Source of the DNA: Anaerolineales bacterium
GTDB lineage: Bacteria > Chloroflexota > Anaerolineae > Anaerolineales > UBA4823
NCBI GenBank assembly: GCA_022865865.1
Contig: JALHTN010000385.1
Span: 1 to 8,611, forward strand
DNA: 8,611 nt
Direction of reading: 5' to 3'
Shown here one piece after another: positions 1 to 5,989 of this stretch. Within the stretch, counting starts at the first letter, position 1, and each line of letters starts with the position of its first letter. A program made the position numbers and the translations under genes. Below the pieces are notes generated by a model. It did no database searches. It saw only the letters and a list, made by a program, of their open reading frames with translations, and was not told the DNA's origin.

Positions 1-639
1 ATCGCCATCTAAGTTGTCAATATCGACTTCGGGACGGGAATTCCACCTCAGCAAATCTTCCTTAAATGGCAGACCAAGGCTTTCAAAAACCTGCTTGAAA
101 ATAATCAGTGGTTGGTTTCTGAAATCTTTTGCATCAACTATCATATATGGGATGCCTTGCTCTTTACAGTACTTGATTTGATCCGCGATCAGCTGCCAGC
201 CTGTTTCCACATGCGGAAAGAGCGGGTCATCACCAACTTCCCTTTTCTTTGCCATTCTGGAGGCGATGTTTTGTCTTGGATCGCGAGTCAGGAAGATAAC
301 TGGTTTTTTGGTCAGGCTCATTAATAGCGGGAATTTCTCACCCACCTGGTACGGCATTTCTTTGATCACCAGACTACTGCCGGTGCCGGCAAACGAATAG
401 CTCTTGATGTCCCGTAAGTCGAGTGGATTACGCAAGTTATCAATTACATAATTGAGATCCTGGCCCATGAAATAAGTACCTTCAAAGGGTTCGTGGGCGT
501 AATAACGGATGGAAGGCTGTTCCCAGAAAACCCTGGCAAAGGCTGTGGAGCTGCACCTGGGCGGAGATACGATCACATAAATTTCATCGTAAAGCTCTCT
601 GACAGAATCGAATTTTGATTGTGGTGAAGATGACTGCAT
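1..639 (-). CDS. Sulfotransferase-like protein, C-terminus cut off by the window edge
   Basis: An open frame of 213 codons runs from an ATG at 639 off the left edge without a stop, so this is the N-terminal part of a longer protein. Residues 25-32 (SPPRCSST) match the 5'-phosphosulfate (PAPS) binding loop of sulfotransferases, followed by an Ala/Phe-containing helix. Residues 115-128 contain FLTRDPRQNIASR, which fits the 3'-phosphate binding motif with Arg119 and Ser127. By family knowledge such enzymes move sulfate from PAPS to a hydroxyl or amine; the substrate cannot be read here. No signal peptide or membrane segment is seen, so it is probably cytosolic. An AAAGGT about 11 nt upstream supports the start. 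It has its own candidate promoter and is separated by 377 nt from the redox operon, so it is probably an independent gene. The P-loop also resembles distant Stf0-like or nucleotide kinase loops, but the paired 3' motif favours sulfotransferase. Confidence 0.8.
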   Translation of the reverse strand, partial: MQSSSPQSKFDSVRELYDEIYVIVSPPRCSSTAFARVFWEQPSIRYYAHEPFEGTYFMGQDLNYVIDNLRNPLDLRDIKSYSFAGTGSSLVIKEMPYQVGEKFPLLMSLTKKPVIFLTRDPRQNIASRMAKKREVGDDPLFPHVETGWQLIADQIKYCKEQGIPYMIVDAKDFRNQPLIIFKQVFESLGLPFKEDLLRWNSRPEVDIDNLDGD

Positions 640-788
640 AAAATACCGACCTTTTGAGTGTGGGTTATTAATTTTGTCACACGGCACGAAATCAAGGAAA
701 TTTAGCGGCCTGCAACCAGGTGAGGACAAAGAATATTAAAGATAGTCCCTGTAATGATTGAGATCACAAATCAAGCCCACCCGAAATG

Positions 789-797
789 ATTATAGCA
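789..797 (-). promoter_or_regulatory. Extended -10 promoter candidate for the sulfotransferase-like gene
   Basis: Reading the minus strand, TGC immediately precedes a perfect TATAAT (794 to 789), an extended -10 element. No good -35 hexamer lies 16-18 bp upstream, which is typical for extended -10 promoters. The predicted transcript would start near 782 and give a leader of about 140 nt before the ATG at 639. Support is by motif only. Confidence 0.4.
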
Positions 798-832
798 CAA
801 TATCAACAGTAATCAGGTAATATTTACCCAAT

Positions 833-846
833 ATTATTCGAATAAT
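833..846. repeat. Perfect 14-bp palindrome upstream of the sulfotransferase-like promoter
   Basis: ATTATTCGAATAAT is its own reverse complement. It lies about 40 bp upstream of the extended -10 element on the minus strand, where an activator or a dimeric repressor could bind. The region is very AT-rich, so a chance palindrome is possible. Confidence 0.35.
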
Positions 847-1016
847 TTCATTTAATTGCTGTCTTCAAACCTATCTGCAATCAAGAAATGCGAAGATCTA
901 TGAAGTTTTTAGACTCCTGACAATTGACAGTTTAGCCAATGAATTTCAAATCGAACTGACCTACCGATCTGACGGATTAAGGAAAAATATGCTCCCTAAA
1001 CTCCATAATGACTTGA

Positions 1017-1553
1017 TTATGGAAAAGTGCTTAAAAACTCAAGTAGATCAGACAGGTCCTCATCACTCATCTGCCAGCGTGGCATTTCCCGGCTCAATGA
1101 CTCACCATCCGGGTGGGTGCCCTCTATAACTGCCAAGCGAAAATCATCGAGATCATACCCACCATGCTCATCTCCATGTGATTCATCCCCTCCATGTTCT
1201 TCTTCCTCACTTGCCAGAGCTACATATCGAATATCTGGAGCATCCATTACGTCCATATGCATGGTGTGGATTCCCCCTCGCCCATCCGAACCATGGCAAG
1301 AGGCGCAGGCTAGATTGGTGCCCGTGCCCATCATCATACCTCCAAAGTTTTGAACACCCGAATAACGAATTCGTTGGCCGCGATCGTTATTTGCAGTGAA
1401 GTAAATCTGCTCTCCATTCGTAGCAAAATCGGTTTCAACAAACCACCCACGTCCCTGATTCATCATAGGGTTTCTAGGCACGAAATCTCTTCTGATTACA
1501 AAACAGCCAGAGAGCAGCAATCCCCCCACAAACATAACAAGAACTCGTTTCAT
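1017..1553 (-). CDS. Monoheme cytochrome c lipoprotein with a His/acid-rich loop
   Basis: This 178-aa protein is a membrane-tethered c-type cytochrome facing the cell exterior. Residues 1-17 form a lipoprotein signal (KR, hydrophobic core, lipobox LLSGC with Cys17 as lipidation site). The heme motif CASCH is at 83-87 and is followed by GSDGRGG, as in class I cytochromes. Met157 in REMPRW near the C-terminus is a plausible axial ligand, followed by a terminal helix (EDLSDLLEFL). Unusually, residues 116-132 are a loop very rich in Glu, Asp, His and Gly (four His from His120), a likely metal-binding insertion between the heme motif and the Met ligand. The ATG overlaps the stop of the upstream DUF1573 lipoprotein gene by 4 bp (ATGA), and GAGGAAGG upstream provides the ribosome site. 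It is the last gene of the operon and probably an electron acceptor or donor for the CuA proteins; that partner assignment is inference. Confidence 0.85.
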   Translation of the reverse strand: MKRVLVMFVGGLLLSGCFVIRRDFVPRNPMMNQGRGWFVETDFATNGEQIYFTANNDRGQRIRYSGVQNFGGMMMGTGTNLACASCHGSDGRGGIHTMHMDVMDAPDIRYVALASEEEEHGGDESHGDEHGGYDLDDFRLAVIEGTHPDGESLSREMPRWQMSDEDLSDLLEFLSTFP

Positions 1554-1954
1554 TGTCCTTCCTCGGTGACAACATTGGCTGTGAACTCCACCATCGCTTC
1601 AGGTTGATCTGGATCATTGGATTTGATGAAGATTTGTCTTGTTATCTGACCTGTTAATTCCGGACCATGTGCACCAGAATCGAATGTGATGTGAAGGTTT
1701 GCCGATCCCCCAGAAGGAATTGTCATCGGCTCTAGAGTGGCGGTGGTGCAGCCACACGTTGTACTGACAGATTGAGCAATTATTGGCTCATTACCCTCAT
1801 TGTTTACCGCAAGATCGCGTTCCAAAACATCTCCATTAACCACATCACCAAAATCGAAGTTGGTAGTTTCTAAATTTATTTGTGGTTCACCACCCGCACA
1901 TGCTGTTAAAATTATGCCAGCTAAAATAAATGTAATAAGAATTCCTTTATTCAT
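1550..1954 (-). CDS. DUF1573 domain lipoprotein
   Basis: This 134-aa protein starts with a lipoprotein signal (lipobox LTAC, Cys19), so it is anchored on the outer face of the membrane. The rest is one DUF1573 domain, an Ig-like beta-sandwich fold: a FDFG strand near residue 33, the hallmark TTCGCTTA with Cys67 and Cys69, DSGAH with His96, and a final IFIKSNDPDQP segment before the last strand. The function of DUF1573 is not established. The CxC pair and nearby conserved His could bind metal or take part in thiol exchange, which is inference. A second DUF1573 protein in the same operon (4391-4993) shares all of these landmarks but uses a membrane helix as anchor. A clear CAGGAGA lies before the ATG. 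A 97-nt gap separates it from the methyltransferase gene upstream, the only sizeable gap in the operon, so a local promoter is possible although I saw no good -35/-10 pair. Confidence 0.85.
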   Translation of the reverse strand: MNKGILITFILAGIILTACAGGEPQINLETTNFDFGDVVNGDVLERDLAVNNEGNEPIIAQSVSTTCGCTTATLEPMTIPSGGSANLHITFDSGAHGPELTGQITRQIFIKSNDPDQPEAMVEFTANVVTEEGQ

Positions 1955-1962
1955 TTGTTAAT

Positions 1963-1969
1963 TCTCCTG
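1963..1969 (-). promoter_or_regulatory. Strong ribosome binding site of the DUF1573 lipoprotein gene
   Basis: On the minus strand CAGGAGA precedes the ATG (1954-1952) by 8 nt. It is the strongest Shine-Dalgarno in this half of the operon and sits right after the 97-nt gap, consistent with independent translation initiation of the last two genes. Confidence 0.6.
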
Positions 1970-2051
1970 AGACATGTTTCAAATCCATACTTTTCAATTT
2001 CTTCTGTCCTATTCAGCGCTTAACTTGCACCTTTGGATAACCTGTGAATAT

Positions 2052-2690
2052 TTACTTTTTTCGACGGGCAATGATTAGTTTGAATATATCACCCATTCCT
2101 AGGTTTTCTACGCGATCAATCATCAATCCAGAACGATTTACATTTTCTACTGTCCGGCGGTTAATATTGGCACCAGTCACCCTGACCACTACGGGATTGA
2201 GAATGTCCATCAATCCACCGACTACCGGTTTATCGGAGCGAACGTGCTCCACGAGAATTATATGTCCATCAGGTTTAATAACTCGACCTAACTCTTTTAA
2301 CCCAAAGATCGGGTCAGAAACTGAGCAGAATACAAAGGTGGCGACAACGCTGTCAAAAGATGAATCGGAGAATTCGAGGTTTTGGGCATCTCCATAAAGT
2401 AAGGTTACATCAATGTTCAGTATAGCTGCACGTTTACGTGCTCGATCCAACATCCCTGGAGTTAGATCCACCCCAGTAACCTGCACTCCTTTGGTGTAAA
2501 AGGCAAAATTCTTTCCGGTCCCAACCCCGACTTCTAATATATCTGGTCCTCTCACTAAAGACCACAAGCGTTCACGCCAGGAGATGTACCTGCGCTCCGG
2601 CAAGATCTCCACAGTATCGTAAACTTGTGAAATGCGTTGGTATCGATCCCTGGTGCGTGTGGTTTCGTGATTATCAACTTGATCCGTCAT
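2052..2690 (-). CDS. Class I SAM-dependent methyltransferase (UbiE/PmtA-like)
   Basis: This 212-aa soluble protein carries the Rossmann methyltransferase motifs in order: motif I ILEVGVGTGKNF at 51-62, an acidic residue ending strand 2 (VTGVDLTPGM, Asp75), DAQNLEF with Asp101 for adenine contact, VVATFVFCSVSDP at 115-127, and the post-motif LKELGRVIKPDGHIILVEH with the loop before strand 5. The N-terminal RYQRISQVYD stretch and the C-terminal NRRTVENVNRSGL region resemble UbiE and phospholipid or quinone methyltransferases (PmtA type). The acceptor molecule cannot be determined. Its ATG directly follows the TAG of the transpeptidase gene (no intervening base), so it is translationally coupled. 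A lipid or quinone substrate would suit a respiratory operon, but this is inference; it could be a passenger gene. Confidence 0.85.
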   Translation of the reverse strand: MTDQVDNHETTRTRDRYQRISQVYDTVEILPERRYISWRERLWSLVRGPDILEVGVGTGKNFAFYTKGVQVTGVDLTPGMLDRARKRAAILNIDVTLLYGDAQNLEFSDSSFDSVVATFVFCSVSDPIFGLKELGRVIKPDGHIILVEHVRSDKPVVGGLMDILNPVVVRVTGANINRRTVENVNRSGLMIDRVENLGMGDIFKLIIARRKK

Positions 2691-3800
2691 CTAATTTTCC
2701 ACCACTTCAATGATTGTGCCTCCTGGAAGGGAGACAGACACATCTCCTGGATCGAAGGGAACTTCTGGCAGCGTCCAGCGGAAAATCCATTTAGCATCGT
2801 CCGGTCGTGCGTTCACACAACCATTGGACATGGGAACACCGAAATTATTATGCCGAAAAGTGGAATGAACCGCCACACCACTGCCAACGAAAAGAGGTGT
2901 CCAACCGATGGCGGGCAGGTCCCACCCTCCACCAGTTGTACCACCGCTCATATGCAGAGAGAACAACTTGCGCCAAATTGGATGGCTTCCGAGCGGGGTT
3001 TCCCACACGTCTACTTGATTTCCCTGCGCATCGAATTTTGCCCCAGAGGATATGCGTGCGAAATAGACCTCAGTATTGCCTTCATAACAAGAGAGCGTCT
3101 GGTTGGACACATTAATCAGGATACGTTTTTCCTCTACTTCTGGACTAATGGGTGTCATCTCTTCTGGCATTATCGGGCGGAACCCTTCTGCTATAGCCCA
3201 AAAGATATCACCATAACTTCCGTATAGCTCGGATACCCGGCACCATACTTGATCTTGTGCATCAGTTCTTACGCCATCGATCCAGACTATCTGGCTGTAA
3301 TACAACCGGGGAGTTGGGCCGTGCTCCAGGCGATATTCCAACCAGGGAGATCTGGCCGGTGGATTATCCAGTATAAGGTCGACATAAGGTACGCTCACTT
3401 CAACCCACATCCCACTACCCAAACTGGTTTCGGGAAGTGTTTGGGGGGGTGGATTCAGCTGGTTGAGAACTGGCTGAATGTGTGGAGCCCAAATATACCT
3501 GTCAGGCGTCTCGACCCATCTTTGATTAACCCTAAATGGTTGGCTGCCAATGGTTTCACGTTGCCATATCACGACATTATCTTCATATAAATCATCAATT
3601 GTTCTACTCTCTTCATCAGGATAGACTTTAACATCCACCTTCCCAACGGCAACTCGACCTAAGCGCTCAGCCAGTGGGATATCGGCCCGCGGAATTGAAT
3701 GCATCGATGGAATCAATCCAATTGCACCAAAACCGAGAACGGAAAGATTGAGAAAATCGCGTCGGGAAACGATCCGTTTGTTGGGAAATTGATTAATCAT
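2691..3800 (-). CDS. L,D-transpeptidase (YkuD domain) with twin-arginine-like leader
   Basis: This 369-aa exported protein starts with SRRDFL (residues 12-17) and a hydrophobic stretch at 18-31, a Tat-type leader. Residues about 42-200 look like one or two SH3-like beta modules (GRVAVGKVDVKVY; MWVEVSVPYVDL; VWCRVSELYGSYG). The catalytic YkuD domain covers about 226-369, with His312 in VAVHSTF and the nucleophile motif SNGCVN around Cys328, equivalent to the usual S-H/R-G-C-[IV]-[RN]. These enzymes make 3-3 or protein cross-links in peptidoglycan through a Cys thioester. An Asn rather than the usual His or Arg precedes Gly327; the motif otherwise looks intact. Its start overlaps the end of the thioredoxin gene by 8 bp, with no strong ribosome site, so it is probably coupled. 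A wall enzyme inside a redox operon is odd; the catalytic Cys may need the neighbouring thioredoxin to stay reduced (inference). Confidence 0.9.
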   Translation of the reverse strand: MINQFPNKRIVSRRDFLNLSVLGFGAIGLIPSMHSIPRADIPLAERLGRVAVGKVDVKVYPDEESRTIDDLYEDNVVIWQRETIGSQPFRVNQRWVETPDRYIWAPHIQPVLNQLNPPPQTLPETSLGSGMWVEVSVPYVDLILDNPPARSPWLEYRLEHGPTPRLYYSQIVWIDGVRTDAQDQVWCRVSELYGSYGDIFWAIAEGFRPIMPEEMTPISPEVEEKRILINVSNQTLSCYEGNTEVYFARISSGAKFDAQGNQVDVWETPLGSHPIWRKLFSLHMSGGTTGGGWDLPAIGWTPLFVGSGVAVHSTFRHNNFGVPMSNGCVNARPDDAKWIFRWTLPEVPFDPGDVSVSLPGGTIIEVVEN

Positions 3801-4380
3801 CCGGATAAGTTTCTGTTAATAGATCTTCAATTTTTTGATCGAGTTCTGGGGATACTAAAGGACCAATCTTGAGTCCCCTTAGCTCACCGTTCTTAGCCAC
3901 GTAAAAAGTTTCCGGGACACCCTGGATCTTATATGCCTGCGAGATTTTAGTTCTCAAGTCCGGACCATTGAAGTAAGTGATGTCAAACTCTTCGATATAG
4001 GCCAGGGCTTCGGTCTCGGTATCCAGGTAATCCACACCGATTAATACCACGCCTTTATCTTTGTAATTTCGCCAGGTTTGCTCAAGATAGGGGGCTTCCT
4101 CGCGACAAGGAGGACACCAGGAAGCCCAAAAGTTGATCACAACTACTTGTCCACGCAGATCACTTAGTGTGATGGTTTCCCCATCAAAACTTGTGAGCGT
4201 GAAATCTGGAGCCATGCCATTATCTATCGGTCCTGATCGAGATTTCTTCAATCCAATAGCCAGCAAGCCCAGAAGTGCGAGAATGAAACCAAATGCAACC
4301 ACCTGCCATAGGACTCTCAATGACGTTGCTTTTGGGGTCAGCTCAACGGGTAAATCTTTGGGAGTGTCTATGGAGGTCAT
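3793..4380 (-). CDS. TlpA/ResA-like membrane-anchored thioredoxin
   Basis: This 195-aa protein has one N-terminal membrane helix at about 23-44 and a thioredoxin fold outside the membrane: APDFTLTSFDGE at 57-68, the active site WCPPC with Cys89 and Cys92, and cis-Pro loop GVPETF at 154-159. CPPC and the AhpC-TSA/Redoxin-like N-terminus are typical of TlpA/ResA/CcmG, which reduce apocytochrome c or CuA-site cysteines outside the cell. I chose the ATG at 4380 because AAGGA lies 7 nt upstream; a longer open frame up to 4587 runs through the DUF1573 gene and reads as nonsense there. The gene starts 10 nt after the DUF1573 stop and its end overlaps the transpeptidase start. In Bradyrhizobium, TlpA reduces the CuA cysteines of cytochrome oxidase subunit II, so the two CuA proteins here are natural clients; two cytochromes c are alternatives. 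Confidence 0.9.
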   Translation of the reverse strand: MTSIDTPKDLPVELTPKATSLRVLWQVVAFGFILALLGLLAIGLKKSRSGPIDNGMAPDFTLTSFDGETITLSDLRGQVVVINFWASWCPPCREEAPYLEQTWRNYKDKGVVLIGVDYLDTETEALAYIEEFDITYFNGPDLRTKISQAYKIQGVPETFYVAKNGELRGLKIGPLVSPELDQKIEDLLTETYPDD

Positions 4381-4383
4381 GCC

Positions 4384-4392
4384 TTTTTCCTT
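4384..4392 (-). promoter_or_regulatory. Ribosome binding site that decides the thioredoxin start
   Basis: On the minus strand AAGGA (4392 to 4388) lies 7 nt before the ATG at 4380, overlapping the stop codon of the DUF1573 gene. This supports the 195-aa form over the 264-aa open frame. Confidence 0.55.
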
Positions 4393-4993
4393 AAGGGGAA
4401 GATCGCACAGCGGCTTCAGCCCAAACCTCAACCTGTGGAGTCTTGGGATCGTTGGTTTCGATGATGATGCCGCGCCGAACTGTCTGACCACGTACATCAT
4501 GGAAGCCAGCATCCAACCGCATGGTGACAACACTGACCTTGCCTGGAGGGATAACGGTAGCAGTGAAATCAGCCGTGGTACAGCCACATGTTGTGTAGGC
4601 GCGGCTAATGGTTAGAGGTGCCTCCCCTAGATTTGCGATTTCAAATTCATGGGTAACTACATCTGTTGGTCCTATGCTGCCAAAATCGTAGAAATCCTCA
4701 GAAATAGATATCTTTGGTTGTTCCCCATCCTCGGGCAAGAACGGGATTGATGCCAGATTTGATGGTTCCATTTCGTGGATTGCAGTCAGGGGTTGTTCGT
4801 AAACCACATCTTCGGAACTGTACTCAATTCCAGCTTGCGCAGAACCGCGGCCTGAGAGCAGGTACCAGGCAGCGCCAATTAAGACAACACCTAATGCGGC
4901 TAACAATATGGCTGGTAAGATTTTACGCTGCTTGCGAGGTTTCCGTGAACGCTCCCGGATTGCCCGGCCAGATAGCTGAGTTTGTTTAGCCAT
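4391..4993 (-). CDS. Membrane-anchored DUF1573 protein
   Basis: This 200-aa protein has a very basic N-terminus (many Arg/Lys within residues 10-24), a membrane helix at about 25-47, a linker (48-95) and a DUF1573 domain at about 96-197. Domain landmarks are FYDFGSIG near 101, TTCGCTTA with Cys136 and Cys138, DAGFH with His165, and IIETNDPKTPQ before the last strand. The positive-inside rule places the domain outside the cell. The family has no settled function. The basic tail and helix make it a type II membrane protein, unlike its lipoprotein paralogue at 1550-1954. A strong GAGGAG precedes the ATG by 7 nt, and the gene begins 4 nt after the CuA-cytochrome gene ends. The location between a CuA protein and a thioredoxin suggests a role in metal or thiol handling; this is inference. 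Confidence 0.85.
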   Translation of the reverse strand: MAKQTQLSGRAIRERSRKPRKQRKILPAILLAALGVVLIGAAWYLLSGRGSAQAGIEYSSEDVVYEQPLTAIHEMEPSNLASIPFLPEDGEQPKISISEDFYDFGSIGPTDVVTHEFEIANLGEAPLTISRAYTTCGCTTADFTATVIPPGKVSVVTMRLDAGFHDVRGQTVRRGIIIETNDPKTPQVEVWAEAAVRSSP

Positions 4994-4997
4994 TTTT

Positions 4998-5987
4998 TTA
5001 CTCCTCTAAATCTTGAATTGAGAAAGTCCAAAGATAATCAGCCAGTGCCCATGATTGAGTGTCAGTAAATATCTTCCCCCAGGATGGCATGCCGGTGCCC
5101 ATTCCCCCGCGTAAAATTTTTCCTTGCAGCAAAGCTGGGCTGGCGCCATACATCTGCCCTGGGTCACTAAAATCGAGGGGAGGAACCACTTCATTCCCCA
5201 TGGAATCAAACTGAGGGGTAGCGTAGGGCTGCGGGGCAAATACGCCATCACCACCGCCAGCTGAGCCATGACATGCTGCGCAATTCTGGGCATAGATTTC
5301 CTGTCCCTCTTTAATAGTTTGCGGTGATACAAAGTCTGACCAGAGCGCAGCTACCAGGTCCCACAACTGAGCGTCATCCAAATCCAGGCTGAAAGGCTCT
5401 GCGTGCAGATCCTCCCAGACCTGGTAGGGACTATGGGATTGGTAATATTCGCGGGTATAGTACTGGGCCGGCAGGTCAATCCTCAGGTCTGAGCCGCGTT
5501 CTGCAGAAGGCAGCTTTTTAAGATTAAAATCAGGCAGGTCATGGGGAGCATCGAGGTCAATCCCCAGGTCTAGGTAGAGCGGGGAGGAGGATTCATCTTC
5601 AATGGGAATTGGGGTGACTCCCTCTACCGTGATTGTGCCGCGCATACGCCAGTGATTGGCTCCGCACCAACGCGTACAATAAAATGTATAAGTGCCTGGT
5701 TGGTCAATATTGATTGTGATCTCGGTGGGTATTCCGGGAAGTACATCCACAGGAATCATGTCGCTTTGCCCGAGAGCAAAGCTGTGTACCACATCATCTG
5801 AGACAAGTCGCAAATTGAGAGGTTCGTTTACCTGAGCGGTTATATTATCGGGCAGCCATCCGCCTTTCTCAGGCATAGCGGCATGAATTTCCATTACTCC
5901 ATCATTGTGCACCCAAAGAGTTGCAACCACGACAAGCGAAGCACCGAAAACTACGATCAACACCGCGATTCGAGCAATGTTTTCCAT
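4998..5987 (-). CDS. CuA cupredoxin fused to a monoheme cytochrome c (oxidase subunit II-like)
   Basis: The 329-aa protein has one N-terminal membrane helix (about 5-25), a cupredoxin at about 30-125 and a C-terminal cytochrome c. The binuclear CuA set is complete: His68 in VVHSF, then CTRWCGANHWRM with Cys104, Cys108, His112 and Met115 (C-x3-C-x3-H-x2-M). The heme motif CAACH is at 236-240, with Met300 in GTGMPSW as likely axial ligand and a terminal WALADYLW helix. A helix LWDLVAALW just before the heme domain looks like the end of another cytochrome c domain that has no CxxCH. Subunit II of caa3 oxidases has this CuA-cytochrome order, but it normally has two membrane helices and a subunit I partner, which is absent here. 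I chose ATG 5987 because AGGA lies 5 nt upstream; GTG 6008 and ATG 5993 are alternatives adding 7 and 2 residues. The gene lies 2 nt after the polyferredoxin stop. Confidence 0.9.
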   Translation of the reverse strand: MENIARIAVLIVVFGASLVVVATLWVHNDGVMEIHAAMPEKGGWLPDNITAQVNEPLNLRLVSDDVVHSFALGQSDMIPVDVLPGIPTEITINIDQPGTYTFYCTRWCGANHWRMRGTITVEGVTPIPIEDESSSPLYLDLGIDLDAPHDLPDFNLKKLPSAERGSDLRIDLPAQYYTREYYQSHSPYQVWEDLHAEPFSLDLDDAQLWDLVAALWSDFVSPQTIKEGQEIYAQNCAACHGSAGGGDGVFAPQPYATPQFDSMGNEVVPPLDFSDPGQMYGASPALLQGKILRGGMGTGMPSWGKIFTDTQSWALADYLWTFSIQDLEE

Positions 5988-5989
5988 AT

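Larger units (their letters stand above)
640..1016. other. Intergenic region between the redox operon and the sulfotransferase-like gene
   Basis: This 377-nt AT-rich stretch holds the candidate extended -10 promoter, a 14-bp palindrome and no convincing gene. I looked for a Rho-independent terminator after the operon's last stop (1017) and found none: no GC-rich stem followed by a T run on the minus strand. Termination may be Rho-dependent, or transcription may read through into the sulfotransferase-like gene. Confidence 0.5.

Noticed and set aside
989..1129. 46-aa plus-strand frame (MLPKLHNDL...) with AAGGA 5 nt before its ATG, in a frame open from about 821
   Set aside because: It runs antisense through the end of the cytochrome gene, has no recognisable domain, and its composition in the overlap simply mirrors the cytochrome coding strand.
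2012..2023. Near-palindrome TTCAGCGCTTAA in the 97-nt gap as operator or terminator
   Set aside because: It has a mismatch, is only 12 bp, lacks a T run and is not associated with a convincing promoter.
2637..3227. 196-aa plus-strand open frame
   Set aside because: It is a shadow of the L,D-transpeptidase gene, whose catalytic motifs lie on the opposite strand; the plus-strand product shows no domain.
4381..4587. 69-residue N-terminal extension of the thioredoxin
   Set aside because: It overlaps the DUF1573 coding region in another frame and reads as low-quality sequence; the ATG at 4380 has a good ribosome site.
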